From NCBI RefSeq assembly GCF_027172205.1, contig NC_070607.1, positions 320,001 to 384,000 on the forward strand: DNA of 64,000 nt, in the 5' to 3' direction. The notes beneath the pieces were generated by a model, which had not been told where the DNA came from, made no database searches, and was given only the letters and a program-made list of their open reading frames with translations. How positions within the stretch are numbered: position 1 is the first letter of the stretch; each line of letters starts with the position of its first letter. This document shows positions 10,577 to 21,802 of the stretch, piece after piece. Both the position numbers and the translations under genes were made by a program. The stretch comes from Podarcis raffonei. Taxonomy: Eukaryota; Chordata; Lepidosauria; Squamata; Lacertidae.

Positions 10577-10875
10577 CTTCCCCATTAACGTCAGAGGGCA
10601 TTAGTGATAGCTAGAGATGTAAAATTTCCAGAAATTTTGAAGCCATGAGAAAAAAAAAGTTTTTCCCAGTTTTTTTTCTGGGGAAAAATTTAATTTTGGG
10701 AAAATTGAAATAAAAAGTTCAGTGTGGATACATTGTGTGAAACGCAGTGTATATAAAAGTATTATGCTTGCAGTAAAACAGGTAACCACCCCCCTTTCCC
10801 TCAAGAGCAGCAAAAAAATACCATCAACATAAAAAAAATCAGATTTGCCCCTTAGCACCACTGGGCCAGTAAGAT
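10577..10875. other. Unassigned AT-rich spacer
   Basis: No gene or repeat family recognised. It contains a small imperfect inverted repeat of A/T runs around 10,655-10,690. Confidence 0.45.
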
Positions 10876-11747
10876 ACAATCTAAATCAAATCCCTTATGA
10901 ATACACAGAAGTGAGGAACACTTTTAAGGATTTAGGTTTGGTGGACAGAGTGCCTGAAGAATGCCTTAAGTATGGAGGCTCGTAACAGGAGGCAGCAATG
11001 AAAAGGAAATGCAAGAAAGCAAAGTGGCTGTCCAACGAGGCCTTACAAATAGCAGGGGAGAGAAGACAAACAAAACGCAAGTGAAAGATACAGGAAATTG
11101 AATGCAGATTTCCAAAGAAGCTTCCAAAGGAGAGACAAGAGGGCCTTCTTAAACAAGCAATGCAAAGAAATAGAGGAAAACAACAGAATGGGAAAAACCA
11201 GAAATCTGTTCAGGAAAATTGTAGATATGAAAGGAACATTTTGTGCAATGATTACCATAATAAAGGATAAAAGTGGTAAGGACCTAACAGAAGCAGAAGA
11301 CATCAAGAGGGGGCAAGAATACACAGAGGAATTATACCAGAAAGATATGGATGTCTCTTACACCCCAGGTTGCTGACCTTGAGCCAGACATCCTGGAGAG
11401 TGAAGTCAAATGGACCTCAGAAAGCACTGCTAATAACAAGGCCAGTGGAAGTAATGACATTTTAACTGATGATGCTGTTAAGGTGCTACACTCAATATGC
11501 CAGCAAGTTTGGAAAACTCAGCAGTGGCCAGAGGATTGGAGAAGATCAGTCTACATCCCAATCCCAAAGAAGGACAGTGCCAAAGAATGCTCCAACTACC
11601 GCACAATTGCTCTCATTTCACACACTAGCAAGGTTATGCTTAAAATTCTACAAGGCAGGCTTAAGCCATATGTGGACCAAGCACTCCCAGAAGTGCAAGC
11701 TGGATTTCGAAGGGGCAGAGGAACCAGAGACCAAATTGCAAACATGC

Positions 11748-12572
11748 TGTCAGGGGCTCAGGAGCAAAAGCACAGGGGAGAGAGGAAATTGAGAGCGAAG
11801 GGGAGGAATCCGAGGGCAGCGTAGGGGAGTATGACAGTGACCCGAGAGATTCCATGAGCTTCTCCAGCGAATCAGAAGATTCCCAGAAGGGGGCGCCGAT
11901 GGTGAGGGCAAGGGGGGTCCCAGGGGGGACGCACCAGAAGCAAGGGGCCAGCGGGGACTCCCAAAGCAGCAGCGGGGGATCAGGACCAGCTTCCCCACCA
12001 GAGCGTAGTGGGGGGGAAGAGTCACATGTGTCAGGACCAGCCTCTCCTCCAGCGGGGAGAGAAGATGAGTCAGGGCTGACCACGCCCCCATCGGAAAGTG
12101 GGGAAACGGAGGGGAGGTCAGTTCCAGCTAGCCTCCCCGAAGGGGGGAGCAGTGACAGCAGCAGTGTAACGGTCAGAAGGAAGGTGGCAGGCTGGGCGCG
12201 CGTGCCAAGTTCAAATGTACAGGCGCATGGGACAGCAGGAAACCCGGATTGGGAACCAGGTCCTAAAGCCCGCCGGAGGGAGGGGGAAGATTCAGGGGAC
12301 TCAGCGTCAGAAGAATCTAGGAAGGGCGAGACCCCGACGGACAGGCGGACCCAGAGGAGGAAAGAACAAAGGAAGAGGTGGAGCAAGGCTAGAGTCTTAA
12401 ACTGGTGTCAGGGGGGAGGAGATTCAGACGGAGCTTCGGCGGTCTAGAGTTTGAGACGTAGGGCTGCGTGCTGCGGCTGTGGAAGTGAAACTGAACTTCA
12501 ATAAAGACTTTTATACTTAACAATGAAGCGGCGTTGGTCCTTTGTGAGCTGGGACCTAGGGCACCTCTGACA
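11748..12572 (+). repeat. 5' LTR of Gypsy 1
   Basis: Starts tgtcaggggctcaggagc and ends gcacctctgaca. A polyadenylation signal caataaagac lies about 70 bases before the end. The LTR is GC-rich and unusually free of stops in several frames on both strands, so long open frames inside it are not separate genes. Confidence 0.93.
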
Positions 12573-12670
12573 GTAATCTCCGTCTGACAAGGTATTCAAC
12601 CCTCGCAGCGTGAGTTGGCGCAGCGAGGGGCAAAACTTGGTGTTTTGCGAGCTCACGAAGATAGGCAAAG

Positions 12671-13747
12671 ATGACTACAGAGGAGAAGGTGACAGAACTG
12701 CAAAATGCAGTCTCGACGCTTTACGCAGAAGTAGAAGCATCCAGGAAAAGAGAAGAAGAAGCGGCAGCGCTCTACCGGGATCTGCAGGCCAGGTGGGACC
12801 GTTGGGGCAAGGAGGGGCTGCCGGGACCCAAGCCGGAGGGAGTTGGCCTCGGGAAGAGGGGGGGCAGCATAGTAGCCCACTTCGACGGGAACCTGCAGCA
12901 GTATCCTAACTTCAGAGCAGACATAGTTTTCGCGCTCAATTTGCTTCAGAAAGACTTTAGAGATGAGGAAGAGAAAGTAGGCTTCATAATAACTCATCTG
13001 CATGGGGAAGCTAAATCGTGGCTGCGCACTTTGCGGCGCGAAAATGATCCCGCCCTCCAAGATTCAAACGCATTCATCGAAGCTATGGACGCTTGTTTTA
13101 AATCAACAGTAGACGTGGATGTGGCCAGGAGGGAAATGCATGGGCTGAGGCAAGGCAAAGCCACGGTGCGACAATATCACTCCCGCTTTTTTGCGTTAGT
13201 AAATGTGCTGGGCTGGCAGAAGGACTCTGCTGCCGTCAGGGATCTGTTCTGGGAGGGACTGAATGGGGCCGTGAAAGATGAGCTGGCAAGGGGAGAAAGA
13301 CCTAAAAGCACCACAGAAGTCGTCCAAAGGGCGCTAGCAATAGGGGTGCGCCTGGAAGACCGCCCTTGGAGCAGGGAGGAGGGACGTAGGGCAAACACAC
13401 CAGCCAGAACAACTCCCTTCCTACCCAGAGAGACAGAGCGCGCCCAATCCACGCCTCCACTGGGGAGGGGAGAAGAGCCGATGGAGACAGGTGGTGCCAG
13501 GGCTCAGACAGAAAGCAGAGCCCAAACACCAGGAGCAGTCAAGGCGAAGGCTCCTAGAGGGAGCAGGAAGTGTTACATCTGCGACAGTGCACAGCACATG
13601 GCCAAAGAGTGTCCCCAGAGGATCCAGAAGCACACTGCAGCCTCAGCAACAGTAAGGGGAGCACTTCAGCAAGGGGAACAGCTGCAGGGAAACGACGAAG
13701 CCTGGTTGGAAGCAGAAGCACTGGGGCTCAACCAGGCGAGTCAGTGA
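12671..13747 (+). CDS. Gypsy 1 gag
   Basis: A 358-codon frame gives a retrotransposon Gag. An N-terminal coiled-coil segment is followed by a capsid-like domain (about residues 55-200, including AHFDGNLQQYPNFRADI and GEAKSWLRTLRR). A proline/glutamate-rich linker and one CCHC zinc knuckle, CYICDSAQHMAKEC, near residue 305 come next. Such proteins assemble the cytoplasmic particle in which the element RNA is reverse transcribed. It follows the 5' LTR and a ~100-base leader and overlaps the start of the pol region. The start codon at 12,671 is the first suitable ATG after the leader. Confidence 0.85.
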   Translation: MTTEEKVTELQNAVSTLYAEVEASRKREEEAAALYRDLQARWDRWGKEGLPGPKPEGVGLGKRGGSIVAHFDGNLQQYPNFRADIVFALNLLQKDFRDEEEKVGFIITHLHGEAKSWLRTLRRENDPALQDSNAFIEAMDACFKSTVDVDVARREMHGLRQGKATVRQYHSRFFALVNVLGWQKDSAAVRDLFWEGLNGAVKDELARGERPKSTTEVVQRALAIGVRLEDRPWSREEGRRANTPARTTPFLPRETERAQSTPPLGRGEEPMETGGARAQTESRAQTPGAVKAKAPRGSRKCYICDSAQHMAKECPQRIQKHTAASATVRGALQQGEQLQGNDEAWLEAEALGLNQASQ

Positions 13748-16700
13748 AGCAGTCCCCAGAGATTTTACAGCCCACAGACCCCCTCCCACCCAAACCAGTG
13801 GTGCAACTCACCGCATCGCTCCAGCTGCCCGATGGGCTCATCCTGGAAGTCCCTATTACCATTGACTCTGGTAGCAATGCAGACTTTGTAGGAGTGGACT
13901 TCATCAAACAGCATCGCATAGCACTCCTACCAGCCACGATGCCCCTGAACGTCGTCACGGTCGATGGCAGGAAGATACTGGGAGGAGAGGTGGTACAGCA
14001 AACACCGCCTATGGTGATGCAAATTGGAAACCATCGCGAGGTCATCAGCTTCAACGTCACCCACCTGTCGGACACGCCCATAGTGTTGGGCATGAGTTGG
14101 CTGGATAGGCACAGCCCGGCATTAGCATGGTACCAGCGGCAATTGACCTTCTGCTCTTCCTACTGCGCAGAACACTGCGTCCGGACCCGCCAGGAAGAAG
14201 AGGGGCAAGGGGATGAACCGCAGCTACACCTTGGCATGGTGCAGGCGGTACCCAACAAGTACAAGGCCTTTTTGGAGGTCTTCTGTGAGAAGGAAGCGGA
14301 CCAGCTGCCTCCCCACAGGCCCTACGACTGCAAGATTGACCTCCTGCCGGGGGCGACGCTGCCGACTGGAAAACTGTATTCCATGTCTGAAGACGAAATG
14401 CAAGAACTCAGGGAGTTCATAGATCACAACTTGAAGCGGGGATTCATCCAGGAATCCAAAGCAGTGGGGGGCAGTCCCGTGTTTTTCGTGAAGAAGAAGG
14501 ACACGCCCGAACGGAGGCTCGTAGTGTATTATAGAATCATCAATTCCAGGACAAAGCCCACAGCATTCCCCATGCCCAAGATCGACGACCTGCTCGCGAC
14601 GGTGAGGAAGGGACGGATCTTCACCAAGTTGGATCTACGAGGGGCGTACAACCTTATACGCATGCGGGAGGGCGATGAGTGGAAGACAGCCATGTTTACG
14701 CCTTTAGGCACCTATGAATATCGAGTCATGCCGTTTGGTCTGCAAAATGGCTCCCATTGTTTCCAAGCCTTCACGCACCACGTGCTAGCGGGACTCCTCT
14801 ACAAGAAGTGCGTCTGCTTTTTAGACGACATCCTGATCGTCTCGGAATCGCAGGAGGCTCACGAGGAGGACGTCAAGGAGGTCCTGCAGATACTACGGGA
14901 GCACAGACTTTACGCCAAACTGGAGAAGTGCCAGTTCGACATGACGGAGGTGGATTTCCTGGGCTACAAGCTGTCCGACAAGGGACTCGCCATGGACAGC
15001 GCCAAGGTCCGCTCGGTGTTGGACTGGAAGAGCCCGCGCAATCGGAAGGAGGTCCAGAAGTTCGTCAGATTCGCCAACTTTTATCGCAAGTTCATCAAGG
15101 GGTTCGCGAAGGAGATGGCGGCCATCACGGACACCCTCAGCTCCAAGAAGAAGAAGTTCACCTGGACGGACCAGGCGGAGCAGTCCTTTCGGAGACTCAA
15201 GCGTCTCTTCGCGTAAACCCCAGCAAACCAATGAGGGTTGAAACGGATGCCTCGGACAGAGCGGTCGGGGCAGTCCTGTTGCAGCAAGATCCGCAAGGGG
15301 ACTGGAGGCCATGCGCATTCTACTCCAGGAAGCTCAGCAAGTCGGAGCAGAACTACACCATCTGGGACAGGGAGTTGCTGGCCATTCATGCAGCCTTCAA
15401 GGCGTGGCGGCACTTCCTCATCGGAGCCAGACACACAGTGCAGGTCCGTACAGACCATAAGAACCTGGAGTACTGGCGCACAGCGCGGTTCCTGAACCAG
15501 AGACACATCCGCTGGGCAGAGTTCTTTGCGGATTTCGATTTCCGGATAGAATACATCCCAGGAGACAACAACGTCATGGCGGATGCACTATCCAGGAAGC
15601 CGCAGTATCTCGAGGAAGCGGCACCGGTGGTGGCCAAACACATTTTCGCACCGAAAGCTTGGGCATGCGCTTCAGCCGCCGTGGACCTGGACGCGGTGCA
15701 TCGCGCGCTGCAGACGGATTCGTTTGCACAATCCAAGATGAAGGAGGTGCGCAGCGGCACAGCGAAGGACGACGAGTTCCAAATAAGCGACGGACTGCTC
15801 ATCCGCAAAGGGGCTCTCTACGTACCGGGAGACGAACTCCGCGTGAAAGTCCTGCAGCAGTTACACGACGCGCCCAGCGCTGGGCACTTTGGCAAGGACA
15901 AGACGGCGGAATTAGTCACCAGGGACTTTTGGTGGCCCAAGGTGAGGGGAGAAGTCGCGGATTACGTCTCCAGGTGTGACACCTGCCAAAGGGCCAAACC
16001 AGTACACAGGAAGCCGGCGGGTCTGCTGGAACCGCTGCAGACGCCGCTCGAACCGTGGGAGAAAGTGGCCCTGGACTTTGTCACAGATCTGCCCAGCTCG
16101 CGTGGCAAAACAGCGGTACTCGTGGTCGTAGACCTGTTCACCAAGATGGCGCACTTCATTCCTTGCGCGAAGGTGGCCACAGTGGAACAGACCGCCAAGC
16201 TGTTCATAGACCACGTGTTCAAAGCTCACGGCTTGCCACGGTCCATCCTGTCCGACCGGGGCCGCCAATTCATCTCGAGCTTCTGGCAGAAGCTGCTGGG
16301 CATCCTGAACGTCAAGATCAACTTAGCGTCGGCACGACACCCGCAGACCAACGGACAAGCGGAGAGGGTCAACGCCATCATGCAGCAGTACCTGCGATGC
16401 TACGCGAATCAACAGCCCTCGACCTGGGTGGACTACCTACCGCTGGCCGAGTTTGCCTACAACAACACGAAGCACGGGTCTACAGGGGTGACGCCGTTCT
16501 TCGCTAACAATGGGCGGCATCCCAGAACCTTCCCGGGGTTAGAGACGAAGGGGGAGGGGGAGCCACGGGGAGCAGAGTACTTAGCAGCAGAGTTACAGGA
16601 GGTCCACGAGCAACTCCGAAGGCACTTGGAACTAGCGAAACACGCCTACAAAACGCAGGCAGACAGGCACAGGAGGGTCGGGGAAGACATCCAGGTGGGG

Positions 16701-17687
16701 GACTGGGTCTGGTTAGCAGCCCAGGCAGTGCCGGCCAGAACGTTAGCTAAGAAGAAGCTCAGACACAAGCAGCTGGGGCCTTACCAGGTCGCAGCACAAA
16801 TCAATCCGGTGGCCTTCCGGTTGACACTCCCGGAGGGTTCCAGAATGCACCCAGTCTTTCACAGGTCAGTGCTCACACCTTACAAGGCACCCCACAGGTT
16901 TCAGGCGCCAGGGGACACGACACACCCACTTGGCAAAACCCCAACAGGGGAGGGGTCACCGAGGGCGGCGCCTCTCAACGAGGTCACGGAGATTTTGGAC
17001 TCGAGATGGGGGGAAGAGGGAGTTGAATATCTCCTCGCCAGGGAAGGTACCCCGGCCAGCGCCAACGAGTGGGTACCATGCTATGCCGTGGAGGAGCACT
17101 ACCTCAAAGACGAGTTCCATGCAATCTTCCCACACAGACCCATGCCGGCAGAGTATTTCGACGACTGGCTTTTCACACCCACACTTTCAGCCAGTACGTT
17201 CCAGGGTTTCTCATCAGCTGAGGAGCCGACGCCAGAAACAAGCTCCCCGGAGGGGTCACTCTCGGGGTTTGTCACAGACCGCTCCTATTGGTGGGACAAT
17301 CAACCGGAGGTGAGGTGGAGCAGGGAACTGCTGAGGGGGCCCTTACACGCAGCCTCACCCGAGGTACCAGGGGGAGGGGAGGACATGGACGTGTTGGGGG
17401 AGGATCCTGGATTCGAGCACGACAGCAGAGAAATGGAAGCAGAGGAAATCGACGTCGACGAGCCCATTGCGGGCGGGCCAGATCCCGCTGGCCGGCTGCA
17501 CACCAGGGGGAGAGAACGGTATCCCGCACTCACACCCACAGCACTGGAGCACCCGGAACCCACACCCGAAGAGGGGGAGGGGGGAAGGGGGGCTTCGAGG
17601 GGGGGATGGATGTCAGGGGCTCAGGAGCAGAAGCACAGGGGAGAGAGGAAATTGAGAGCGAAGGGGAGGAATCCGAGGGCAGCGTAG
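13570..17687 (+). pseudogene. Gypsy 1 pol region (protease, RT, RNase H, integrase, chromodomain)
   Basis: Domains appear in the usual Ty3/Gypsy order. An aspartic protease has IDSGSNADFVG (~13,860). Reverse transcriptase has FLDDILIVS (~14,820). RNase H begins ETDASDRAVGAVL (~15,240). Integrase has an HHCC finger ending CDTCQRAKP (~15,990) and core motifs LSDRGRQF and QTNGQAERVN (~16,250-16,370). A chromodomain (about 16,980-17,130) contains EILDSRWGEEGVEYLL. The C-terminal tail extends ~25 codons into the 3' LTR. The upstream part overlaps the end of gag. The region is not one continuous frame, and I do not treat it as functional. Confidence 0.85.
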
Positions 17688-18435
17688 GGGAGTATGACAG
17701 TGACCTGAGAGATTCCATGAGCTTCTCCAGCGAATCAGAAGATTCCCAGAAGGGGGCGCCGATGGTGAGGGCAAGGGGGGTCCCAGGGGGGACGCACCAG
17801 AAGCAAGGGGCCAGCGGGGACTCCCAAAGCAGCAGCGGGGGATCAGGACCAGCTTCCCCACCAGAGCGTAGTGGGGGGGAAGAGTCACATGTGTCAGGAC
17901 CAGCCTCTCCTCCAGCGGGGAGAGAAGATGAGTCAGGGCTGACCACGCCCCCATCGGAAAGTGGGGAAACGGAGGGGAGGTCAGTTCCAGCTAGCCTCCC
18001 CGAAGGGGGGAGCAGTGACAGCAGCAGTGTAACGGTCAGAAGGAAGGTGGCAGGTTGGGCGCGCATGCCAAGTTCAAATGTACAGGCACGTGGGACAGCA
18101 GGAAACCCGGATTGGGAACCAGGTCCTAAAGCCCGCCGGAGGGAGGGGGAAGATTCAGGGGACTCAGCGTCAGAAGAGTCTAGGAAGGGCGAGACCCCGA
18201 CGGACAGGCGGACCCAGAGGAGGAAAGAACAAAGGAAGAGGTGGAGCAAGGCTAGAGTCTTAAACTGGTGTCAGGGGGGAGGAGATTCAGACGGAGTTTC
18301 GGCGGTCTAGAGTTTGAGACATAGGGCTGCGCGCTGCGGCTGTGGAAGTGAAACTGAACTTCAATAAAGACTTTTATACTTAACAACGAAGCGGCGTTGG
18401 TCCTTTGTGAGCTGGGACCTAGGGCACCTCTGACA
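17611..18435 (+). repeat. 3' LTR of Gypsy 1
   Basis: This is the same 825 bp as the 5' LTR with about eleven differences. It is followed directly by the second copy of the catgc target duplication and then by resumed BovB sequence. Confidence 0.93.
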
Positions 18436-19276
18436 CATGCGCTGGATTATGGAGAAAGCTAGAGAGTTCCAGAAAGACATCTACTTCTGCTTCGTTGACT
18501 ACGCAAAAGCCTTTGACTGTGTTGACCACAGCAAACTATGGCAAGTTCTTAAAGAAATGTGAGTGCCTGATCACTTCATCTGTCTCCTGAGAAACCTCTA
18601 TGTGGGACAAGAAGCTACAGATAGAACTGGATATGGAACAACTGATTGGTTCAAAATTGGGAAAGGAGTATGACAAGGCTGTATATTGTCTCCCTGCTTT
18701 TTAAACTTTTATTTTTTTTAATTATGTTTATTAAAATTTTCAAAAGAGAGTATAAAAGAAAAACAGAAAAGAAAAAAAAGAAAGAAAAAAGAAAAGAAAA
18801 AGAAAAAACAACAGTTAAAAAAGTTTACCTTAATTACATTCCATACCCAATTTCCTTGACTTCCCCACACCTGCCCTTCTTGTATTCCAATTCCAATTTT
18901 TAGCTCAGCAATTTTTATCCCCCCCACTTTACCTTATTTCCTCTAATTCTATTTACTTAATCAAATTTTAACTTCTAAACCTCAATCTTTATATTTCAAA
19001 ACTTATTCTTAACCTACTTTTCCTAAATTCCTCCATCAATTTAATTAACCTATTTAAACTTAAAAATCTCAGTCTTTATACACCAACACTTATTCTTGAC
19101 AATCTTTTGCTAAGGTCGGCCCTAAATCTCTCCCCAAATTCCCCATTTTTATGTTAGTGGCAAAAACCAATTTAATTAAAACAGAATTATATTTTTACAC
19201 CCTTTGAATTCCCGAAGCCCTACCACGCCCTTTCCCGGTTTTGATCCCCAACCAAAGTCCATCAGTCCATCCAAAA

Positions 19277-19933
19277 TCAGCCTGGCGATCTCACATCCGA
19301 GGCACTTAACCCTCTCTCAATTTCTCTCTGCCGGTTTTCTTGATAGTCCTTTATTTTAAATTCCGAATCTCGAAGAGGCTCTGTTCCAATAAGGTCCATA
19401 TTTCTTCCAGCCAGACCTCCATATTTAACAATGGAGCCAAAATCTTGTTTCTTACTTCTCATAAGTCCAAATGTCCCAAAGGCTCCAAATTCAACATTGG
19501 CCATATTTATGTTCCATATGTCTTCAGATCCCCATAAGAGGAGATCTCTCCAATTTCCATTCTTCACTTCCAACCAAACTTTCATCGTCATGTTCTTATT
19601 TTCCATTATTTCCAACTTAACAGGCCTCTGGCTCTCTTTAGTCATCTGCAACATCCCAGCGCCGCCTCCTTTCTCATGTTCCTCTTTAAACGGCACCTCA
19701 AATGACTCAGACTCTTTCTCCTGTTTGGCTATAAGGATTTTTGGATCAGCAACAACACTTCCCTGTTCATCTGCAGGAGCTTGAATCATATCCTTTCCAG
19801 GTTCAGCAATTTTGTTTACTGTTCCCTTCATTGTTATTACATTCATAGTCAAAACATTTGTCTGCTCCTGTAGATTTCCCAAGAGACGAAAGGTCTTTTC
19901 CAGTTCAGCCAGTATTTTTCCACTTACAGCCAT
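19277..19933 (-). CDS. ORF1-like coiled-coil protein of the retroposon, copy B
   Basis: A 218-codon minus-strand frame starts MAVSGKILAELEKTFRLLGN. Its first ~45 residues show heptad-like leucine, isoleucine and valine spacing (a likely coiled coil), followed by an acidic middle and a C-terminal segment with FGAFGTFGLMRSKKQDFG and KYGGLAGRNMDL. It aligns with the 170-codon frame of copy A (31,443-31,955), sharing ALGTFGLETSKKQDLG and KYGGLVERNMD. The family role is probably RNA binding by analogy with L1 ORF1p, but I see no RRM or L1 C-terminal domain, so that is inference. It is longer than copy A by ~50 residues, mostly in the acidic middle. Confidence 0.6.
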   Translation of the reverse strand: MAVSGKILAELEKTFRLLGNLQEQTNVLTMNVITMKGTVNKIAEPGKDMIQAPADEQGSVVADPKILIAKQEKESESFEVPFKEEHEKGGGAGMLQMTKESQRPVKLEIMENKNMTMKVWLEVKNGNWRDLLLWGSEDIWNINMANVEFGAFGTFGLMRSKKQDFGSIVKYGGLAGRNMDLIGTEPLRDSEFKIKDYQENRQREIERGLSASDVRSPG

Positions 19934-20391
19934 TTTTGTAATGTCCTGAACCCCCTCTAGAGGGATTCTAGTTACTTAATGACAAATTAAACTTTTCTTC
20001 TTTATTTTTAACAATTTGTTACCAAATTGTATCAAATGTAACCAGCAAAGACAGCAGAGACACAGTTCTCCTTTTTTTTCCAACTTTGACAGCTAGTTTG
20101 ACAGCTGTCAAAATCTATAAACCTCTTCCGCAGGCTCTCTCCCCGATCGCTCCCGGGTTTTGGGGGAGGGGTGAATTCCGTTCTCTTATCCTCCAGCACA
20201 GTCACTTAAATTGGCCCAATATAAAGTTAATTGCTCTTTTCCACAAAAAGAAAGGCATTCACACAACCTTAGTAATAAAATCCTTGCTTTACGATGTTTA
20301 CAAGGCGGGTAGGCTGACTTCCTTTTAAGCACCTTGCCCGATCTTGCCGAATTCCCAGAAATAAATTTCCCTTTTAAGTCCAATTACCGTG

Positions 20392-20799
20392 TGTCAGGGA
20401 ACTGCCATCTGAGACGCAGGAGGTGAAAGGGCTCACGGAGGGTGAGAGAGACCATTCAGCTGAGGAGGGAACCAGCAGGGGGAGAAGTGGAGTTCCAAGG
20501 GAAAGTGAGTCGGAGGGAGGGCTCAGAGACACTTCAAGCGAGAACAGTGGGGAGGTTTCAGGACCTCCTATAGGGACACCCACTCCTCGCCGGAAACTGT
20601 CACGCCGAGAGTCCAGAAGACGCGTTTCCGTTAAGGAGCTTTTATGCTGGAAGAAGTTCCGTAAACGCCCACTGTCCGATTCAACGAGCGACTGATGGAG
20701 CCATGCTTAAGGAGCTCCGTCACAGACAGAGGTTTGTGGACTTAGCCAAACTCTGAGGGACTAGGATTTTACGCACAAGCAGCTCACCATCCCATCACA
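20392..20799 (+). repeat. 5' LTR of Gypsy 2
   Basis: 408 bp from tgtcagggaactgccatc to ccatcccatcaca, preceded by the ccgtg target copy. The internal region begins directly at gcaatcggacag. Confidence 0.95.
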
Positions 20800-20827
20800 G
20801 CAATCGGACAGTCCCTGAAAGCAGCTT

Positions 20828-21802
20828 GTGCAGAGAGGCATCATGAGCAACCCAGCCGGAGCCGGGGGAGCAGGAGGAGCTGGAGAGGGTCCAAGCCTGG
20901 AAGAAAGGTACAGGGTGTTGGAAGTCCAGCTAGCACTGCAAACGGCGAGGCTAGAGGAAAGGAGGGCGCAGGATGCAGAAAAGGCAAAAGGCGCTACACT
21001 AGCAAGAAAGATGCCAGGATTGGTGCAGAAGTTTGGGGGGGACCCCAGGAACTACCAAGCCTTTAGGACAGAGATGCAGTATGCTCTCGAACTGCAGTTT
21101 AACGACTTTCCCGACGAGGCATCACGAGTGGCGTTTGTGATTGGCCATCTCGAAGGGGGGGCGAGAGACTGGGTTAGACCCCTGATGGCAGGGAATAGTG
21201 AAATGCTGAAGGACACGAGGAAGTTTTTTCGCGCCATGGATTTGATGTTTTCCAGCGAGATTGAACAGGGACTGGTGCGCAGACAATTGATGGCTTGCAA
21301 ACAGGGTAGCCGATCGGTTCGTGAGTACTGGACTGAGTTTACAATGTTGATACATAAATTGGGGTGGGACCTATCGGCGGAACCCATTCAAATGCTCTTT
21401 GAAGAGGGGCTTTCTTCGGCGGTGAAAGACGAACTTTCCCGGGCGCCCAGGGCGGAGTCTATGGACCAGCTGACCAAATCAGCGCTGACCATTGGAGCGC
21501 GCCAGGAGGCAAGAGCCTTGGAGAAGCGGGAGGGGAAAGGAGAGCGTTGGAGGGATTTCCGCATTCCAGAGATTCCAGAGCCAAGTTTCCCGCCAGGAGA
21601 GCCGATGGAAGTTGGAACAGCGCGCGCGCGCGCGCAGTTTCAAATCCCAGTGAAGGGAGGAAGAAGGAGGGAAAGAGCGCCAAGAAATGTTATCTCTGCC
21701 AGCAGCCAGGTCACTTTGCCAGAGTCTGCCCGCAAAGAAAGGAATGGCAAGGGATGGCGGGAGCTGTTGGGGGGAAGGAGGAGGGAGTCCAGGAGCCAGT
21801 AA
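20828..21802 (+). pseudogene. Gypsy 2 gag region
   Basis: The frame gives a capsid-type Gag with an N-terminal coiled coil (SLEERYRVLEVQLALQTARL, about residues 24-45) and a capsid domain (about 60-215: QKFGGDPRNYQAFRTEMQYA, WVRPLMAGN, FRAMDLMF). A basic linker follows. A CCHC zinc knuckle, CYLCQQPGHFARVC, is encoded near 21,680-21,730. An in-frame ATG at 20,843 (MSNPAGAGG) is an alternative start. The gag region shows signs of a break and is treated as fossil. Confidence 0.8.

Larger units (their letters stand above)
11748..18435 (+). mobile_element. Full-length Ty3/Gypsy chromovirus-type element (Gypsy 1)
   Basis: The 6,688-bp element has two 825-bp LTRs, a gag region, a pol region and a 5-bp target-site duplication catgc (11,743-11,747 and 18,436-18,440). 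It sits inside the BovB LINE. The two LTRs differ at roughly eleven positions by eye (about 98.7% identical), so the insertion is fairly recent. Its capsid-type gag and C-terminal chromodomain place it with vertebrate Sushi-like chromoviruses, the group from which mammalian PEG10/RTL genes are thought to derive. It looks nearly whole, with about one or two breaks. Confidence 0.93.
10876..18701 (+). pseudogene. BovB (RTE) LINE fragment, split by Gypsy element 1
   Basis: Plus-strand translation from 10,876 follows the BovB ORF from the linker before the reverse transcriptase into its core: YTEVRNTFKDLGLVDRVPEE, KKAKWLSNEALQIAG, DDAVKVLHSICQQVWKTQQW, CSNYRTIALISH and QAGFRRGRGTRDQIAN up to 11,747. 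It resumes at 18,441 with YFCFVDYAKAFDCVDHSKLW and a GKGV-QGCILSPC motif. Breaks include frame changes between 11,098 and 11,470 and in-frame TGA codons near 18,560 and 18,671. The endonuclease domain and the 3' tail are absent, and the catalytic YADD region is not reached. BovB is the LINE believed to mobilise Sauria SINEs, three of which lie in this window. Confidence 0.88.

Noticed and set aside
11661-12447. Long open frames of 197-241 codons on both strands in the Gypsy 1 LTRs (also at 17,530-18,310)
   Set aside because: They are side effects of stop-poor GC-rich LTR sequence and appear in both LTRs. There is no start context or domain, except for the short pol overlap already described.
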